This document shows, in pieces, positions 26,468 through 34,793 of a DNA stretch of 64,000 nucleotides. Numbering within the stretch: the first letter of the stretch is position 1; each line of letters begins with the position of its first letter. Under the pieces are notes generated by a model. The model worked only from the letters and a program-made list of their open reading frames with translations. It had not been told where the DNA came from and did not search any database. Both the position numbers and the translations under genes were made by a program. This DNA is from Hymenobacter sp. YIM 151500-1 (GTDB lineage Bacteria > Bacteroidota > Bacteroidia > Cytophagales > Hymenobacteraceae), in NCBI RefSeq assembly GCF_025979885.1, contig NZ_CP110139.1, forward strand, positions 2,542,001 to 2,606,000, written 5' to 3'.

Positions 26468-27871
26468 ATGTCTATGCCAATTGATCCTGCTGCTATTCAG
26501 CCTCTGTTAGAGGCCCTGTCTTTCTCGCCCGATAACCTGCCGTTGCGCAAGCACGTAGCCGGGCTGCTGCTGCAAGCCGGCCGCCTGCCCGAGGCCGAAG
26601 ACCTCTACCGCGCCGGCCTGCGCCAGGCTCCCGACGATGCCGAGCTACAGCTCGGCCTGGCCGAAACCTACGCCGGCCTGGGCAAAGCCTCGGCGGCGTT
26701 TGTGGTGGTGGAAGAGCTGCTCAGCGCCCGCCCCGACCACGCCCGGGCCCACTTGCTGCACGCCCGCCTGCTGCTGGATTCGGGGCAGCCGGCCGCCGCC
26801 CGCGAGGCCTACCACACGGCTTTGCATCACAATCCTACGCTGGAAGACGCCGACCTGACGGCCCGCCTGCGCGCGGCCACCACGGCCCAGCCGGCCCACG
26901 GCGGCTCCCCCCTGGCCTACCCTTCGGCCCCGCCCGCCGGCCCCGGTGCCAGCTCACCCGACGCCGACAGCATCGAGCAAACGCTGTTCAGCGGCCTGGA
27001 GCGGCCCAAGATTACGTTTGCCGACGTGGGCGGCATGGAGAGCCTGAAAGAGGAAATCCGCCTCAAAATCATTCACCCGCTGCAATACCCCGACCTCTAC
27101 AAAGCCTACGGCAAGAGCACCGGGGGCGGGCTGCTGCTGTACGGGCCGCCCGGCTGCGGCAAAACCTACCTGGCCCGCGCCACGGCCGGCGAGGTGCAGG
27201 CCTCATTTATCCACGTCGGCATCAACGACATTCTGGATATGTGGCTGGGCGGCAGTGAGCGAAACCTGCACCAGCTGTTCGAGCAGGCCCGCCTGCAAGC
27301 GCCCTGCGTGTTATTTTTTGACGAGGTAGATGCCCTGGCCGCCAACCGCCACGACCTGCGCCAGAGTGCGGGCCGCACCGTCATCAACCAGTTTCTGGCG
27401 GAGCTGGACGGCGCCACCCGCTCCAACGAGGGCGTGCTCATCCTGGCTGCCACCAACGCCCCCTGGCACCTCGACTCGGCCTTCCGCCGCCCCGGCCGCT
27501 TCGACCGTATCTTGCTCGTAACACCCCCCGACGAGGCGGCCCGCGAAGCTGTGCTGCGCATCCTGCTGCAAGGCAAGCCCGTGGGGCCGTCGGTGAACTT
27601 GCGCAAGCTAGCCGCCGCTACGCCCGGCTTTTCCGGCGCCGACCTGCAAGCCGTGGTGGATGTGGCCGTGGAAAGCTGCCTGCGCCAGTCGATGAAAGTG
27701 GGCCAGCCCCTGCCTCTGGAGCACGCCACTCTGGCCGAGGCCGCCGGCCGCATCAAGCCCAGCACCCGCGAGTGGTTTGCCACGGCCAAGAACTATGCCC
27801 TCTACTCCAACGAAGGCGGCGTGTACGACGACATTCTGGTGTATCTGGGCATCAAGAAGCCGTCGGTGTAG
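26468..27871 (+). CDS. TPR domain fused to a classical AAA+ ATPase (CDC48/Vps4-like)
   Basis: A 467-residue soluble protein. Residues of about 10-135 are three tetratricopeptide-type helix pairs (LPEAEDLYRAGLRQAPDDAE). A Pro/Ala linker (about 138-165) follows, then one classical AAA domain (about 180-430): Walker A GPPGCGKTY (226-234), pore loop MWLGGSE (258-264) with the aromatic W259, Walker B LFFDEVDAL (282-290), sensor 1 AATNAPW, and the arginine-finger region FRRPGRFDR. The C-terminal STREWFATAKNYALY and GGVYDDILVYLGI resemble the C-terminal helix of Vps4/spastin-type ATPases. There is no protease domain. The next gene starts 14 bases after its stop. An ATP-driven remodelling role for a TPR-bound partner is inferred. 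Confidence 0.88.
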   Translation: MSMPIDPAAIQPLLEALSFSPDNLPLRKHVAGLLLQAGRLPEAEDLYRAGLRQAPDDAELQLGLAETYAGLGKASAAFVVVEELLSARPDHARAHLLHARLLLDSGQPAAAREAYHTALHHNPTLEDADLTARLRAATTAQPAHGGSPLAYPSAPPAGPGASSPDADSIEQTLFSGLERPKITFADVGGMESLKEEIRLKIIHPLQYPDLYKAYGKSTGGGLLLYGPPGCGKTYLARATAGEVQASFIHVGINDILDMWLGGSERNLHQLFEQARLQAPCVLFFDEVDALAANRHDLRQSAGRTVINQFLAELDGATRSNEGVLILAATNAPWHLDSAFRRPGRFDRILLVTPPDEAAREAVLRILLQGKPVGPSVNLRKLAAATPGFSGADLQAVVDVAVESCLRQSMKVGQPLPLEHATLAEAAGRIKPSTREWFATAKNYALYSNEGGVYDDILVYLGIKKPSV

Positions 27872-27885
27872 GGAGCAAAAAGCAG

Positions 27886-29229
27886 ATGAAACCTGTCCGC
27901 GCCAACCCCGACCAGTGGCAGGAAGCCGCCCACCACTTGCTCAACGTGCATCGCCCCGCGCAGGCCGAGCAGGTGGCGCGGCAACGCTTGGCCGCTCACC
28001 CACAGGATGCTCAAGCATATCAGCTGCTGACCTTGGCCCTGCTTAACCAGGCCGGGCGCGCGGCCGAAGCCTTGCCCGTCGTTCGGCAGGCGCTGGCCCT
28101 GGACCCGCAGCACAGCGATGCATACTACTTCCACGCAGTAGCGTTGCTGCACACTGAGCAGCCGCACGCGGCCCTGCGAGCCATTGCCGAGGCCCGGCAC
28201 CTCGCCCCCATAGACGCTACCTACTCCGGCTATGAGGCCGTGGTGCTACACGCTCTGCGCCAACCGGCAGCAGCCCTGCAAGCAGCTACCGAAGGCTTGC
28301 AACACGACCCCAGTCATTTGGAATGCCTGTTTCAGCGCGTGCGGGCCCTCCAACGACTAGGACGCCGCCCCGAGGCGGCCCTCACGATTCAGCAACTAGC
28401 CTACTGGCACCCTGACCAAGCAATTACGCACTACCTGCTAGGCAAGGAGGCAGAGCGACAGCAGCAACCGGAGGCAGAAGCGCATTTCCGCGAGGCCATG
28501 CGCTTGAAGCCTGGGTATGAGCCACCCCGTGCTGCGTTGCGGGACTTGCTAGCTGATCGGGCGGAGCTGGCTTTGCTCCGGCGTAAGTACGCCCAGGCAG
28601 AGGCGGCTTTCAGAGAAGTTCTGGTACTTGACCCAGCTTACCACAAGGCAGAACGCGGGCTTTGCCAAGCACAGCTGCAGCAGCACTGGACGCAACGACC
28701 CGTAGCCTGGTTTTACCGCCTCCGCAGCGCCTGGGCTCACCAGTGGCCAGCAGGCTCCCTGCTGCACCGGGCAGGCTTGGTGCTGCGGGTCTTCGGAGTG
28801 CTGGCGCTGCTGGTGTTGGCTTTGTTATTCCGCGGACCGTTACATCTGCGGCATTATCTACAAGGCGAAAATCCCATTGCCCGAGACACCTGGTTTTATG
28901 CCGGATTAGGCTGGGGAGTAACCGTAGTGGGCGCTGCTGCGCTTTTTCAGTTGCCAGTGCCGCTGGTATGGCTGGCAGTAGTGGGCGGTCTGGTATTTCC
29001 GCTGCGTACTTCCTGGCTGAAATGGCGGGCCGGCCAAGGGCGCTGGCCTGCGGGCGCCCAGTTAATGCTTTCTCCCGGAGCAGTAGCCCTCATCAACGCT
29101 CATAGTAACTTCCTCACCCCCAACGCAGCTATCGAATCACGGTACTTCCTGGCTTCCTTTGGGGCGCTGCTGATCCTGTATCAACTATTTCGGCCTACGC
29201 GGCAGCAGCGGCCTACCTCATCATCCTGA
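27886..29229 (+). CDS. TPR membrane protein (second gene of the AAA locus)
   Basis: A 447-residue protein. Residues 1 to about 265 are about seven TPR-like helical pairs (e.g. AEQVARQRLAAHPQDAQAYQ, VVRQALALDPQHSDAYYFHA, EAAFREVLVLDPAYHKAERG). A basic aromatic juxtamembrane segment (TQRPVAWFYRLRSAWAHQW) follows, then about four hydrophobic helices to the end (VFGVLALLVLALLFRG, FYAGLGWGVTVVGAAALF, LVWLAVVGGLVFPL, FLASFGALLILYQLF). It is 14 bases downstream of the AAA gene and 38 bases upstream of another TPR membrane protein with the same layout, so the three are probably one operon. Its third positions look less GC-biased than those of its neighbours. No enzyme motif is seen. Confidence 0.8.
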   Translation: MKPVRANPDQWQEAAHHLLNVHRPAQAEQVARQRLAAHPQDAQAYQLLTLALLNQAGRAAEALPVVRQALALDPQHSDAYYFHAVALLHTEQPHAALRAIAEARHLAPIDATYSGYEAVVLHALRQPAAALQAATEGLQHDPSHLECLFQRVRALQRLGRRPEAALTIQQLAYWHPDQAITHYLLGKEAERQQQPEAEAHFREAMRLKPGYEPPRAALRDLLADRAELALLRRKYAQAEAAFREVLVLDPAYHKAERGLCQAQLQQHWTQRPVAWFYRLRSAWAHQWPAGSLLHRAGLVLRVFGVLALLVLALLFRGPLHLRHYLQGENPIARDTWFYAGLGWGVTVVGAAALFQLPVPLVWLAVVGGLVFPLRTSWLKWRAGQGRWPAGAQLMLSPGAVALINAHSNFLTPNAAIESRYFLASFGALLILYQLFRPTRQQRPTSSS

Positions 29230-29267
29230 TTATAAGCTCCTTGTAGCCTTGACACTTATTATACATA

Positions 29268-30476
29268 ATGGAACAATCTAACTGGCCCGACCGAATTATC
29301 CTGCTGCTGCGCCAGGGCCGGGCGGTCCAGGCCGAACAGGAGCTGCGGCGCGTGCTGCACTCCGACCCCGACGACGCCCTGGCCCACGCCTGGCTGGGCA
29401 TGGCCCTGCTCGATTTGGGCCGCCTGGCCGAGGCCCAGGAGCACATCGAAACGGCTATTGGCCTGGAGCCGGAGTACGACTTTCCGTACTACCTGCTCAG
29501 CCTGGCCCACCAGCGCCAGCACCGCTCCGCCGAAGCCCAGCAGGCCATCGAGCAGGCCCTGGCCCTCGACCCCACCGACCCCAACTACTACCACGTGCTG
29601 GGGCTGATTCGGTTTCAGCGGGCCCAGTGGGAAGGCGCCCTGCGCGCCGCCGAGGCCGGGTTGCAGTTTGATGCCGAGCACGTGGATTGCCTGGGGTTGC
29701 GGGGCCGCTGCCTGGCCCGCCTTGGCCGCGCCCCCGAAGCCGACGACTCTCTGCAACAGGCTCTGCGCCACGACCCCGACGACGCCGGCACCCACGCCGA
29801 CGCGGGCTGGGTGGCCCTGGAAGCCGGCCGCCACCGCCCGGCCCTAGAGCACTTCCGCGACGCCCTGCGCCGCCAGCCTACCTCCTCCTACGCCCGCGAA
29901 GGACTGGTGGAAGCCCTGAAGGCCCGCTACTGGCTGTACCGCGCGTTTCTGCGCTTCACGGTCTGGACCGAAAACCTGGGCGGCGGCACCCGGCGTCTGC
30001 TGTTTCTGGGGCTGTACGTGCTGGTGCGCTTCGTGCCGGTGCTGCTGCCGCTGTACCTGCCGCTGGTGTTTATGAGCTGGTTTGCCGATCCTATGTTCAA
30101 CGGCCTGCTCTTACTCAACTCCTACGGCCGCCACGCCCTCTCCGACGAGCAACGCCGGCAAGCCCTGGCCTTTGGCGGCGTGCTGGCCGGCGGAACTGCG
30201 CTGCTGGTAGTGGGCACCTTTACTTCGCTCACCTGGCTTACCCCGCTGGGCGGTGGCCTACTGGCGGCCTTGTTCCCGATGATGGTAGCCCTGCGCCCCC
30301 GCCAAACCACCCGCACCGCCCGCTGGGCCTGGGTAGTGGCGGCCGTCCTGCTTGTCCTTGGCATCACTGGCTCCGCTTTAGCGCTAGCTGCTCCTGGCTC
30401 CGCCACCTACACCACTGTCATGGGCCTGCTGGTCCTGGTGTGGATAGCCTTCATGTGGCTCACGGCGCTGTCGTGA
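29268..30476 (+). CDS. TPR membrane protein (third gene of the AAA locus)
   Basis: A 402-residue protein with five or six TPR units over residues 1 to about 225 (ALAHAWLGMALLDLGRLAEA, AIEQALALDPTDPNYYHVLG, ALEHFRDALRRQPTSSYARE). A juxtamembrane segment follows (EALKARYWLYRAFLRFTVWT), then four to five hydrophobic helices (LGLYVLVRFVPVLLPLYLPLV, GVLAGGTALLVVGTFTSL, WVVAAVLLVLGITGSALA, VMGLLVLVWIAFMW). Domain order matches the preceding gene, but the sequences are divergent, as expected for old paralogues. The TPRs would face the cytosol and could dock the AAA protein's own TPR region. A 48-bp perfect palindrome begins 4 bases after the stop. Confidence 0.82.
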   Translation: MEQSNWPDRIILLLRQGRAVQAEQELRRVLHSDPDDALAHAWLGMALLDLGRLAEAQEHIETAIGLEPEYDFPYYLLSLAHQRQHRSAEAQQAIEQALALDPTDPNYYHVLGLIRFQRAQWEGALRAAEAGLQFDAEHVDCLGLRGRCLARLGRAPEADDSLQQALRHDPDDAGTHADAGWVALEAGRHRPALEHFRDALRRQPTSSYAREGLVEALKARYWLYRAFLRFTVWTENLGGGTRRLLFLGLYVLVRFVPVLLPLYLPLVFMSWFADPMFNGLLLLNSYGRHALSDEQRRQALAFGGVLAGGTALLVVGTFTSLTWLTPLGGGLLAALFPMMVALRPRQTTRTARWAWVVAAVLLVLGITGSALALAAPGSATYTTVMGLLVLVWIAFMWLTALS

Positions 30477-30479
30477 GAT

Positions 30480-30598
30480 GGTGAAGTGGCAGGGTGGTGA
30501 GGAATAAGCAAGCCCCGGCGGGGCGGCTCAATCATCCGTGGACGCTGGGTGCCGCCCCGCCGGGGCTTGCTTATTCCTCACCACCCTGCCACTTCACC
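30480..30598. repeat. Perfect 48-bp inverted repeat after the AAA/TPR operon
   Basis: Arms 30480-30527 and 30551-30598 are exact inverted copies around a 23-base loop. The core is GCAAGCCCCGGCGGGGCGGC and the outer part is GGTGAAGTGGCAGGGTGGTG. It lies before a separate T-tailed terminator, so termination alone does not explain it. Confidence 0.9.
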
Positions 30599-30602
30599 AA
30601 AG

Positions 30603-30637
30603 AAAAAGCCACCGGATTTTTCACCGGTGGCTTTTTG
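30603..30637. terminator. Bidirectional terminator between the TPR operon and amt
   Basis: AAAAAGCCACCGG (30603-30615) pairs with CCGGTGGCTTTTT (30624-30636). There is an A run on one side and a T run on the other, so it works for both convergent genes. Confidence 0.9.
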
Positions 30638-30722
30638 AATTGTCCTTCATTTCTTCTTCTAGCCCACCCGCCACCTGCCAGGCACTCCAGTTGAATGCGG
30701 CCGTGGGGTGGCGAAGCTGGTG

Positions 30723-32102
30723 CTACACCCGTTCTGGCGCCGGGTCGCGGCGGTAGGTGCGCTCAAACTCCTCGTCGATGTGGTAGGTGGATTCTTCGTG
30801 CTGGCTGAGGTCGAGGCCCAGTTCTTCTTCCTTGAGCTGCACGCGCAGGCCGAAAGCACGGTCCGTGATTTTTAGCAGCACCCACGCCCCCCCAAATGAA
30901 TACGCAATAACGATAATCAGGCCCAGCACGTGGTAGCCGAACGTGGTGAAGGTGCCATGAATCAGGCCCACTTTGTCGGCGAAGACGCCCGTGAGCAGCA
31001 TGCCCACAATGCCGCCCAGGCCGTGGCACGGAAACACGTCGAGCGTGTCGTCGATGGTGGTGCGAGAGTTTTGCCAGTGCACGGCGGCGTGGCTGATAAG
31101 GGCCGCCACCACCCCAAACAAGATGCTCTGGCCGTAGTTGACGTAGCCCGCGGCGGGCGTAATAGCTACCAGGCCCACTACGGCTCCGGTGCAGGCGCCC
31201 ACCGCCGTAGGCTTGCCCCCGCGCACGATTTCCACCAGCAGCCAGGCAATAAGGGCAGCAGCCGAAGCCAGGTTGGTATTCACGAACGACAAGGCAGCCA
31301 GCTCATTCGCCCCCAGAGCCGAGCCGGCATTAAATCCAAACCAGCCAAACCACAGCAGCCCCGTGCCCAGCAGCACGTAGGGCACGTTGGGGGTCGAAAA
31401 CGACGAGGCCCGCAGGTGCGTGGAGCGGCGGCCCAGCACCAGGGCCCCGGCCAGGGCCGCAATGCCGGCCGAAATGTGCACCACCGTGCCACCCGCAAAA
31501 TCTAGCACGCCCCACCGGCGCAGAAAGCCCTCGGGATGCCAGGTCCAGTGCGCCAGCGGGCAGTAAATAAACAGGCTGAACAGCACCATAAAGGCCAGGT
31601 AGCCCTTGAACCGCACCCGCTCAGCAAACGAGCCCGTTATCAGGGCCGGGGTGATGATGGCAAACTTCAGCTGGAAAGCGAAAAACAGAATAAAGGGGAT
31701 GGTAGGCGACAACACCGGGTGCGGGGCCGTGCCGACGTTGCGCAGCATGGCAAACGTGAAGGGGCTGCCAATCAGCCCGTGCCAAGACTCGCCGTAGCAC
31801 AGCGAGAAACCGACGTAGTAGAACACTACCGTAATAACGCCCAGCGCCACAAAGCTTTGCAACATGGTGCTAATGACGTTTTTGGGGCGCACCATGCCGC
31901 CGTAGAAAAACGACAGCCCCGGGGTCATAATCAGCACAAAGGCTGTGGCCGTGAGCATCCAGGCTACATCGGCCCCATTGAGGGCGCCAGGGGCCGCAGC
32001 GGGGTGCGCGGCCGGCAGCACAGCCGCTAAGATGGCTAAGACAAGCAGTGTCCCCAGCGCAAGCAGGCTTCTGACCGGAAAAGGAGAGGAGTTAAGTTCC
32101 AT
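30723..32102 (-). CDS. amt: Ammonium transporter (Amt family)
   Basis: A 459-residue membrane protein with a leading hydrophobic segment plus the 11 helices of Amt channels. Hallmarks: GADVAWMLTATAFVLIMTPG, LSFFYGGMVRPKNVISTMLQ, HWTWHPEGFLRRWGVLDFAG followed by GGTVVHISAG, and VFPCHGLGGIVGMLLTGVF, which carries one of the pore histidines. The C-terminal cytosolic tail is about 40 residues and acidic. It conducts NH3/NH4+ for nitrogen scavenging. A PII gene (glnK), often adjacent to amt, is not present here. It is divergent from the AlkB-like gene across an AT-rich spacer. Confidence 0.95.
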   Translation of the reverse strand: MELNSSPFPVRSLLALGTLLVLAILAAVLPAAHPAAAPGALNGADVAWMLTATAFVLIMTPGLSFFYGGMVRPKNVISTMLQSFVALGVITVVFYYVGFSLCYGESWHGLIGSPFTFAMLRNVGTAPHPVLSPTIPFILFFAFQLKFAIITPALITGSFAERVRFKGYLAFMVLFSLFIYCPLAHWTWHPEGFLRRWGVLDFAGGTVVHISAGIAALAGALVLGRRSTHLRASSFSTPNVPYVLLGTGLLWFGWFGFNAGSALGANELAALSFVNTNLASAAALIAWLLVEIVRGGKPTAVGACTGAVVGLVAITPAAGYVNYGQSILFGVVAALISHAAVHWQNSRTTIDDTLDVFPCHGLGGIVGMLLTGVFADKVGLIHGTFTTFGYHVLGLIIVIAYSFGGAWVLLKITDRAFGLRVQLKEEELGLDLSQHEESTYHIDEEFERTYRRDPAPERV

Positions 32103-32441
32103 ACATTAAGTTTAACCAACCCTTATTTTGAAAGGCAATATACAGCATATACACCCAATTTTTATCTATACTACCCTATCTTATAAGCCCATTCATTATA
32201 TTTTTAACATGTTTTCAGAATAATGTCCTTAGTAAAATACCCCTTGCAGCTGTTTTCTACTTTTTGTTGTTAAAACGTAGCTTGTAGATGTTTGCTCGAT
32301 TTTTGCGGCATCTCCTAAGCGAGCAACCAGCAACTAGCAGCTTGTCCACTGCCAAGTGGCTAGGCGAGGAATCAGGCTTATTTGCTTGACATCCTCCGAA
32401 GCCGGGTAGTATATTTAGAGTGCCTCTACTACTACACCACC
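32103..32441. other. AT-rich divergent intergenic region (amt / alkB-like)
   Basis: The 339-base spacer is far more AT-rich than its surroundings, especially 32103-32240, and has no open frame of note. It should hold the divergent promoters of amt and the AlkB-like gene. A short inverted AGCAACCAGCAACTAGCAGC-type stretch near 32320 is repetitive but gives no clear hairpin. Confidence 0.6.
32386..32417 (+). promoter_or_regulatory. Predicted promoter of the AlkB-like gene
   Basis: TTG at 32386-32388 is followed 21 bases later by TATATTTA (32410-32417), close to TAnnTTTG. The same site reads TTGACA plus a TATATT about 18 bases on, which also looks like a classical sigma-70 promoter. The gene starts 25 bases downstream. 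Confidence 0.4.
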
Positions 32442-33491
32442 ATGAAAACGAACGATTTACGCTACCTGGGTGCCTACACGGTGCCCGTATCCACTGCCCT
32501 GGGGCTGATGCTCGGCGGCGCCTGGGCCTGGCTTACTCCGCTCTACGTGTTCGGGCTGATTCCCTTGCTGGAGCTGCGCCGCCCCACGGAGTCCTCCGAG
32601 GCCTCACCCGACGACTCGCGCCGGAAGCAGCAGTTTTTCAACTGGCTGCTCTACCTGAATGTGCCCATTCAATACGGGTTGCTGGGGCTGTTTCTGTATA
32701 CTATTATCCGGCAGCCGCACACCGCGGCCGAGGTGGCGGGGTTCATCTTCAGCTTTGGCATTTGCTGCGGAGCGCTGGGCATTAATGTGGCGCACGAACT
32801 GGGGCACCGCTCGCGGCCGGGCGAGCAGCGGCTGGCCCAGGCCCTGCTGCTGAGCACGCTGTATCTGCACTTCTTTATTGAGCACAACCGCGGCCACCAC
32901 CGCCACGTGGCCACCCCACTCGACCCGGCCACGGCCCGCTTGCACGAGCCGTTCTGGCGGTTTCTGCCCCGCGCTGTGGTGGGCGAGTACCGCTCGGCCT
33001 GGCACCTGGAGCACGAGCGCCTGGACCGACAGCAGCTGCCGGCGCTGTCGTGGCACAACCAGATGCTGCAGTTTCAGGTGTATCAGGGGCTGCTGGCGCT
33101 AGTTATTGGGCTGGCGTTTGGCTTGGCTGGCTTGGGAGCCTGGGTGGCAGCGGCCACGGTGGGCGTGCTGCTGTTTCAACTGGTCAACTACGTGGAGCAC
33201 TACGGCCTGCTGCGCAACCGCACGGCTTCGGGCCTCTACGAGCGGGTGCAGCCTCACCACTCCTGGAATTCGGAGCACGCGCTGGGCCGCATCCTGCTCT
33301 ACGAGCTAACCCGCCACTCCGACCACCACTTTCAGGCCTCACGACCCTACCAAATCCTGCGGTTTCAGCCCCGCAGCCCCCAAATGCCCACGGGCTACCC
33401 CGGCATGATGCTGCTGGCCACCGTGCCGCCCCTCTGGTTTAAAGTAATGAACCCACGGGTGCCGGCTGGAAGTGAGGAGGTGATGGGGTAA
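32442..33491 (+). CDS. AlkB-type di-iron alkane 1-monooxygenase/fatty acid desaturase family protein
   Basis: This 349-residue integral membrane protein has all the AlkB histidine boxes: HELGHR (box 1), EHNRGHHRHVATPLDPATAR (box 2), NYVEHYGLLR, and LTRHSDHHFQASRPYQILR (box 3). About six hydrophobic helices precede and separate them. AlkB hydroxylates the terminal carbon of medium-chain alkanes using rubredoxin electrons. No rubredoxin, rubredoxin reductase or alcohol dehydrogenase gene is beside it, so the physiological substrate is uncertain. The length is shorter than the roughly 400 residues of pseudomonad AlkB. The start at 32442 fits the first helix. Confidence 0.87.
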   Translation: MKTNDLRYLGAYTVPVSTALGLMLGGAWAWLTPLYVFGLIPLLELRRPTESSEASPDDSRRKQQFFNWLLYLNVPIQYGLLGLFLYTIIRQPHTAAEVAGFIFSFGICCGALGINVAHELGHRSRPGEQRLAQALLLSTLYLHFFIEHNRGHHRHVATPLDPATARLHEPFWRFLPRAVVGEYRSAWHLEHERLDRQQLPALSWHNQMLQFQVYQGLLALVIGLAFGLAGLGAWVAAATVGVLLFQLVNYVEHYGLLRNRTASGLYERVQPHHSWNSEHALGRILLYELTRHSDHHFQASRPYQILRFQPRSPQMPTGYPGMMLLATVPPLWFKVMNPRVPAGSEEVMG

Positions 33492-33493
33492 AG

Positions 33494-33538
33494 GGTGACA
33501 GGTGACAAGTGACAGGTGACAAGTGACAGGTGACAGGT
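33494..33538 (+). repeat. GTGACAR heptamer tandem repeat
   Basis: About six copies of GTGACAG or GTGACAA follow each other right after the AlkB-like stop codon. Complementary CTGTCACCTGTCACC lies at about 33788-33806, so the whole 33494-33806 block is bounded by short inverted arms. Confidence 0.75.
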
Positions 33539-33543
33539 GAACG

Positions 33544-33786
33544 GTCATGCTTCATCTGGCGTCCGCGCAGCCGGAGGCGAAGTCGAAGCATCTCGCGTGC
33601 TGACGCAGGAGTGGTAATTGTCATGCTCCATCTGGCGTCCGCTTGTCGAAGCATCTCTTCCGCTTCGTTGGGCCCTCCGTAGCCCAGGGTTTAACCCCTG
33701 GGCTATGCAGCGGAAGATGTTTGCACGATTAAGTTAGCCCGCGGCAGAGATGCTTCGACAAGCGGACGCCAGATGGAGCATGACAG
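33544..33786. repeat. Dispersed palindrome, GTCCGCTTG family, copies 3 and 4
   Basis: Copy 3 (33544-33600) is a half element: TCATGCTTCATCTGGCGTCC, a GAGGCGAAGTCGAAGCATC block, then GCGTGCTGAC. Copy 4 (33619-33786) is full: the left arm TGTCATGCTCCATCTGGCGT to GAAGCATCTC pairs with the right arm GAGATGCTTCGACAAGCGGA to GGAGCATGACA. A further perfect hairpin with arms of about 11 bp (TAGCCCAGGG... at about 33679-33704) sits in its centre. There is no coding sequence in the 340-base gap. Confidence 0.8.
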
Positions 33787-33831
33787 TCCTTCTGTCACCT
33801 GTCACCTCCTCACCATTTACCTCCTCACTTC

Positions 33832-34692
33832 TCACAACCCCACCACCACGGCGTAGGCGCCGTTTATGACTTCGGCCATACGCAGGAAATCCAGCGTTTC
33901 GATGGTGTCGGTGGGTTGGTGATAGTGGGGGTTGCGCAGGAAGGAGGTGTCGTTGAGCATTACGGCGTCGTAGCCGTGGCGCCAGTAGTTGCGGTGGTCG
34001 GAAAGGCCAGCCAGGCCCATTTCGGGCGGCAGGCTGATGCGCTGCACGTCGAGGGCGGCGCGACTTTGCATCAGCTCCTGCACGCGCCGGGTGAAAGCCT
34101 CCTGCCCGGTGCGGCCCACCACGATAATAAAATTGCCGGTGTGTGGGTACTGGGCTGCCAGCTGCTCGCTGGGGAAGTGCTGGGAGCCGGGCTCGTCGCG
34201 GAAGTAGCCAATCATTTCGTAGCACAGCATGGCCCGCACGGGTACGCCGGCTTGGTGCAAGGACCGGGCGTGCACGGCGCTGCCCATGTGCTCGGTGGCA
34301 AAATACGGCGGCTCTTCGTTGGGGTACGCCACCAGCTCCACCCGGTACTTCAGCGCCGGCCGAAACTGGTGCAGCAGCCGGGCCGTTTCGAGCAGGCCCG
34401 CCACGGCGCTGGCGTTGTCGTCGGCGCCGGGCTGGTTGCCGCACACGTCGTAGTGTGCCCCCACCACCAGGCGCGGGGCATCCTCGGGGCCCAGCAGCAG
34501 GCTGATGTTGCGGTACAGCCGGCCCTCAACCCGAAAAGCCTGCTCCTGCACCTGGCCGTCGAGCTTTTCAAACTCGGCCTTGATATAATCGGCGGCCTTG
34601 TTGAGCGAGGTAAGGCTGAGGTAGTGGCGGGCCGGCTGCAGCTCGGTCAGGAACTTGACGTCGGCGTAGAGGCGGTGTTGGTCGGCGCCCAT
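33832..34692 (-). CDS. M28-family zinc aminopeptidase
   Basis: A 286-residue peptidase of the M28 (PSMA/aminopeptidase Y-like) fold. Metal-site motifs in order: LVVGAHYDVCGNQPGADDNA (His and bridging Asp), VELVAYPNEEPPYF (catalytic Glu followed by Glu ligand), a region near GLSDHRNYW that likely holds the fourth ligand Asp, and the last His in NPHYHQPTDTIETLDF. There is no signal peptide, so a cytosolic role in peptide turnover is likely, unless an upstream start was missed. It is a stand-alone gene. The 101 bases upstream to the next gene have no clear promoter. Confidence 0.87.
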   Translation of the reverse strand: MGADQHRLYADVKFLTELQPARHYLSLTSLNKAADYIKAEFEKLDGQVQEQAFRVEGRLYRNISLLLGPEDAPRLVVGAHYDVCGNQPGADDNASAVAGLLETARLLHQFRPALKYRVELVAYPNEEPPYFATEHMGSAVHARSLHQAGVPVRAMLCYEMIGYFRDEPGSQHFPSEQLAAQYPHTGNFIIVVGRTGQEAFTRRVQELMQSRAALDVQRISLPPEMGLAGLSDHRNYWRHGYDAVMLNDTSFLRNPHYHQPTDTIETLDFLRMAEVINGAYAVVVGL

Positions 34693-34793
34693 GGCACACG
34701 GGGGTTGGGTGGCGCCGTAGTATACGGTCTGGCAGCCAGTTGCGCCGTTGTTGCGCCGTATTACGCCGCGGCTGGAGTCTGCCGACCGGCAGC

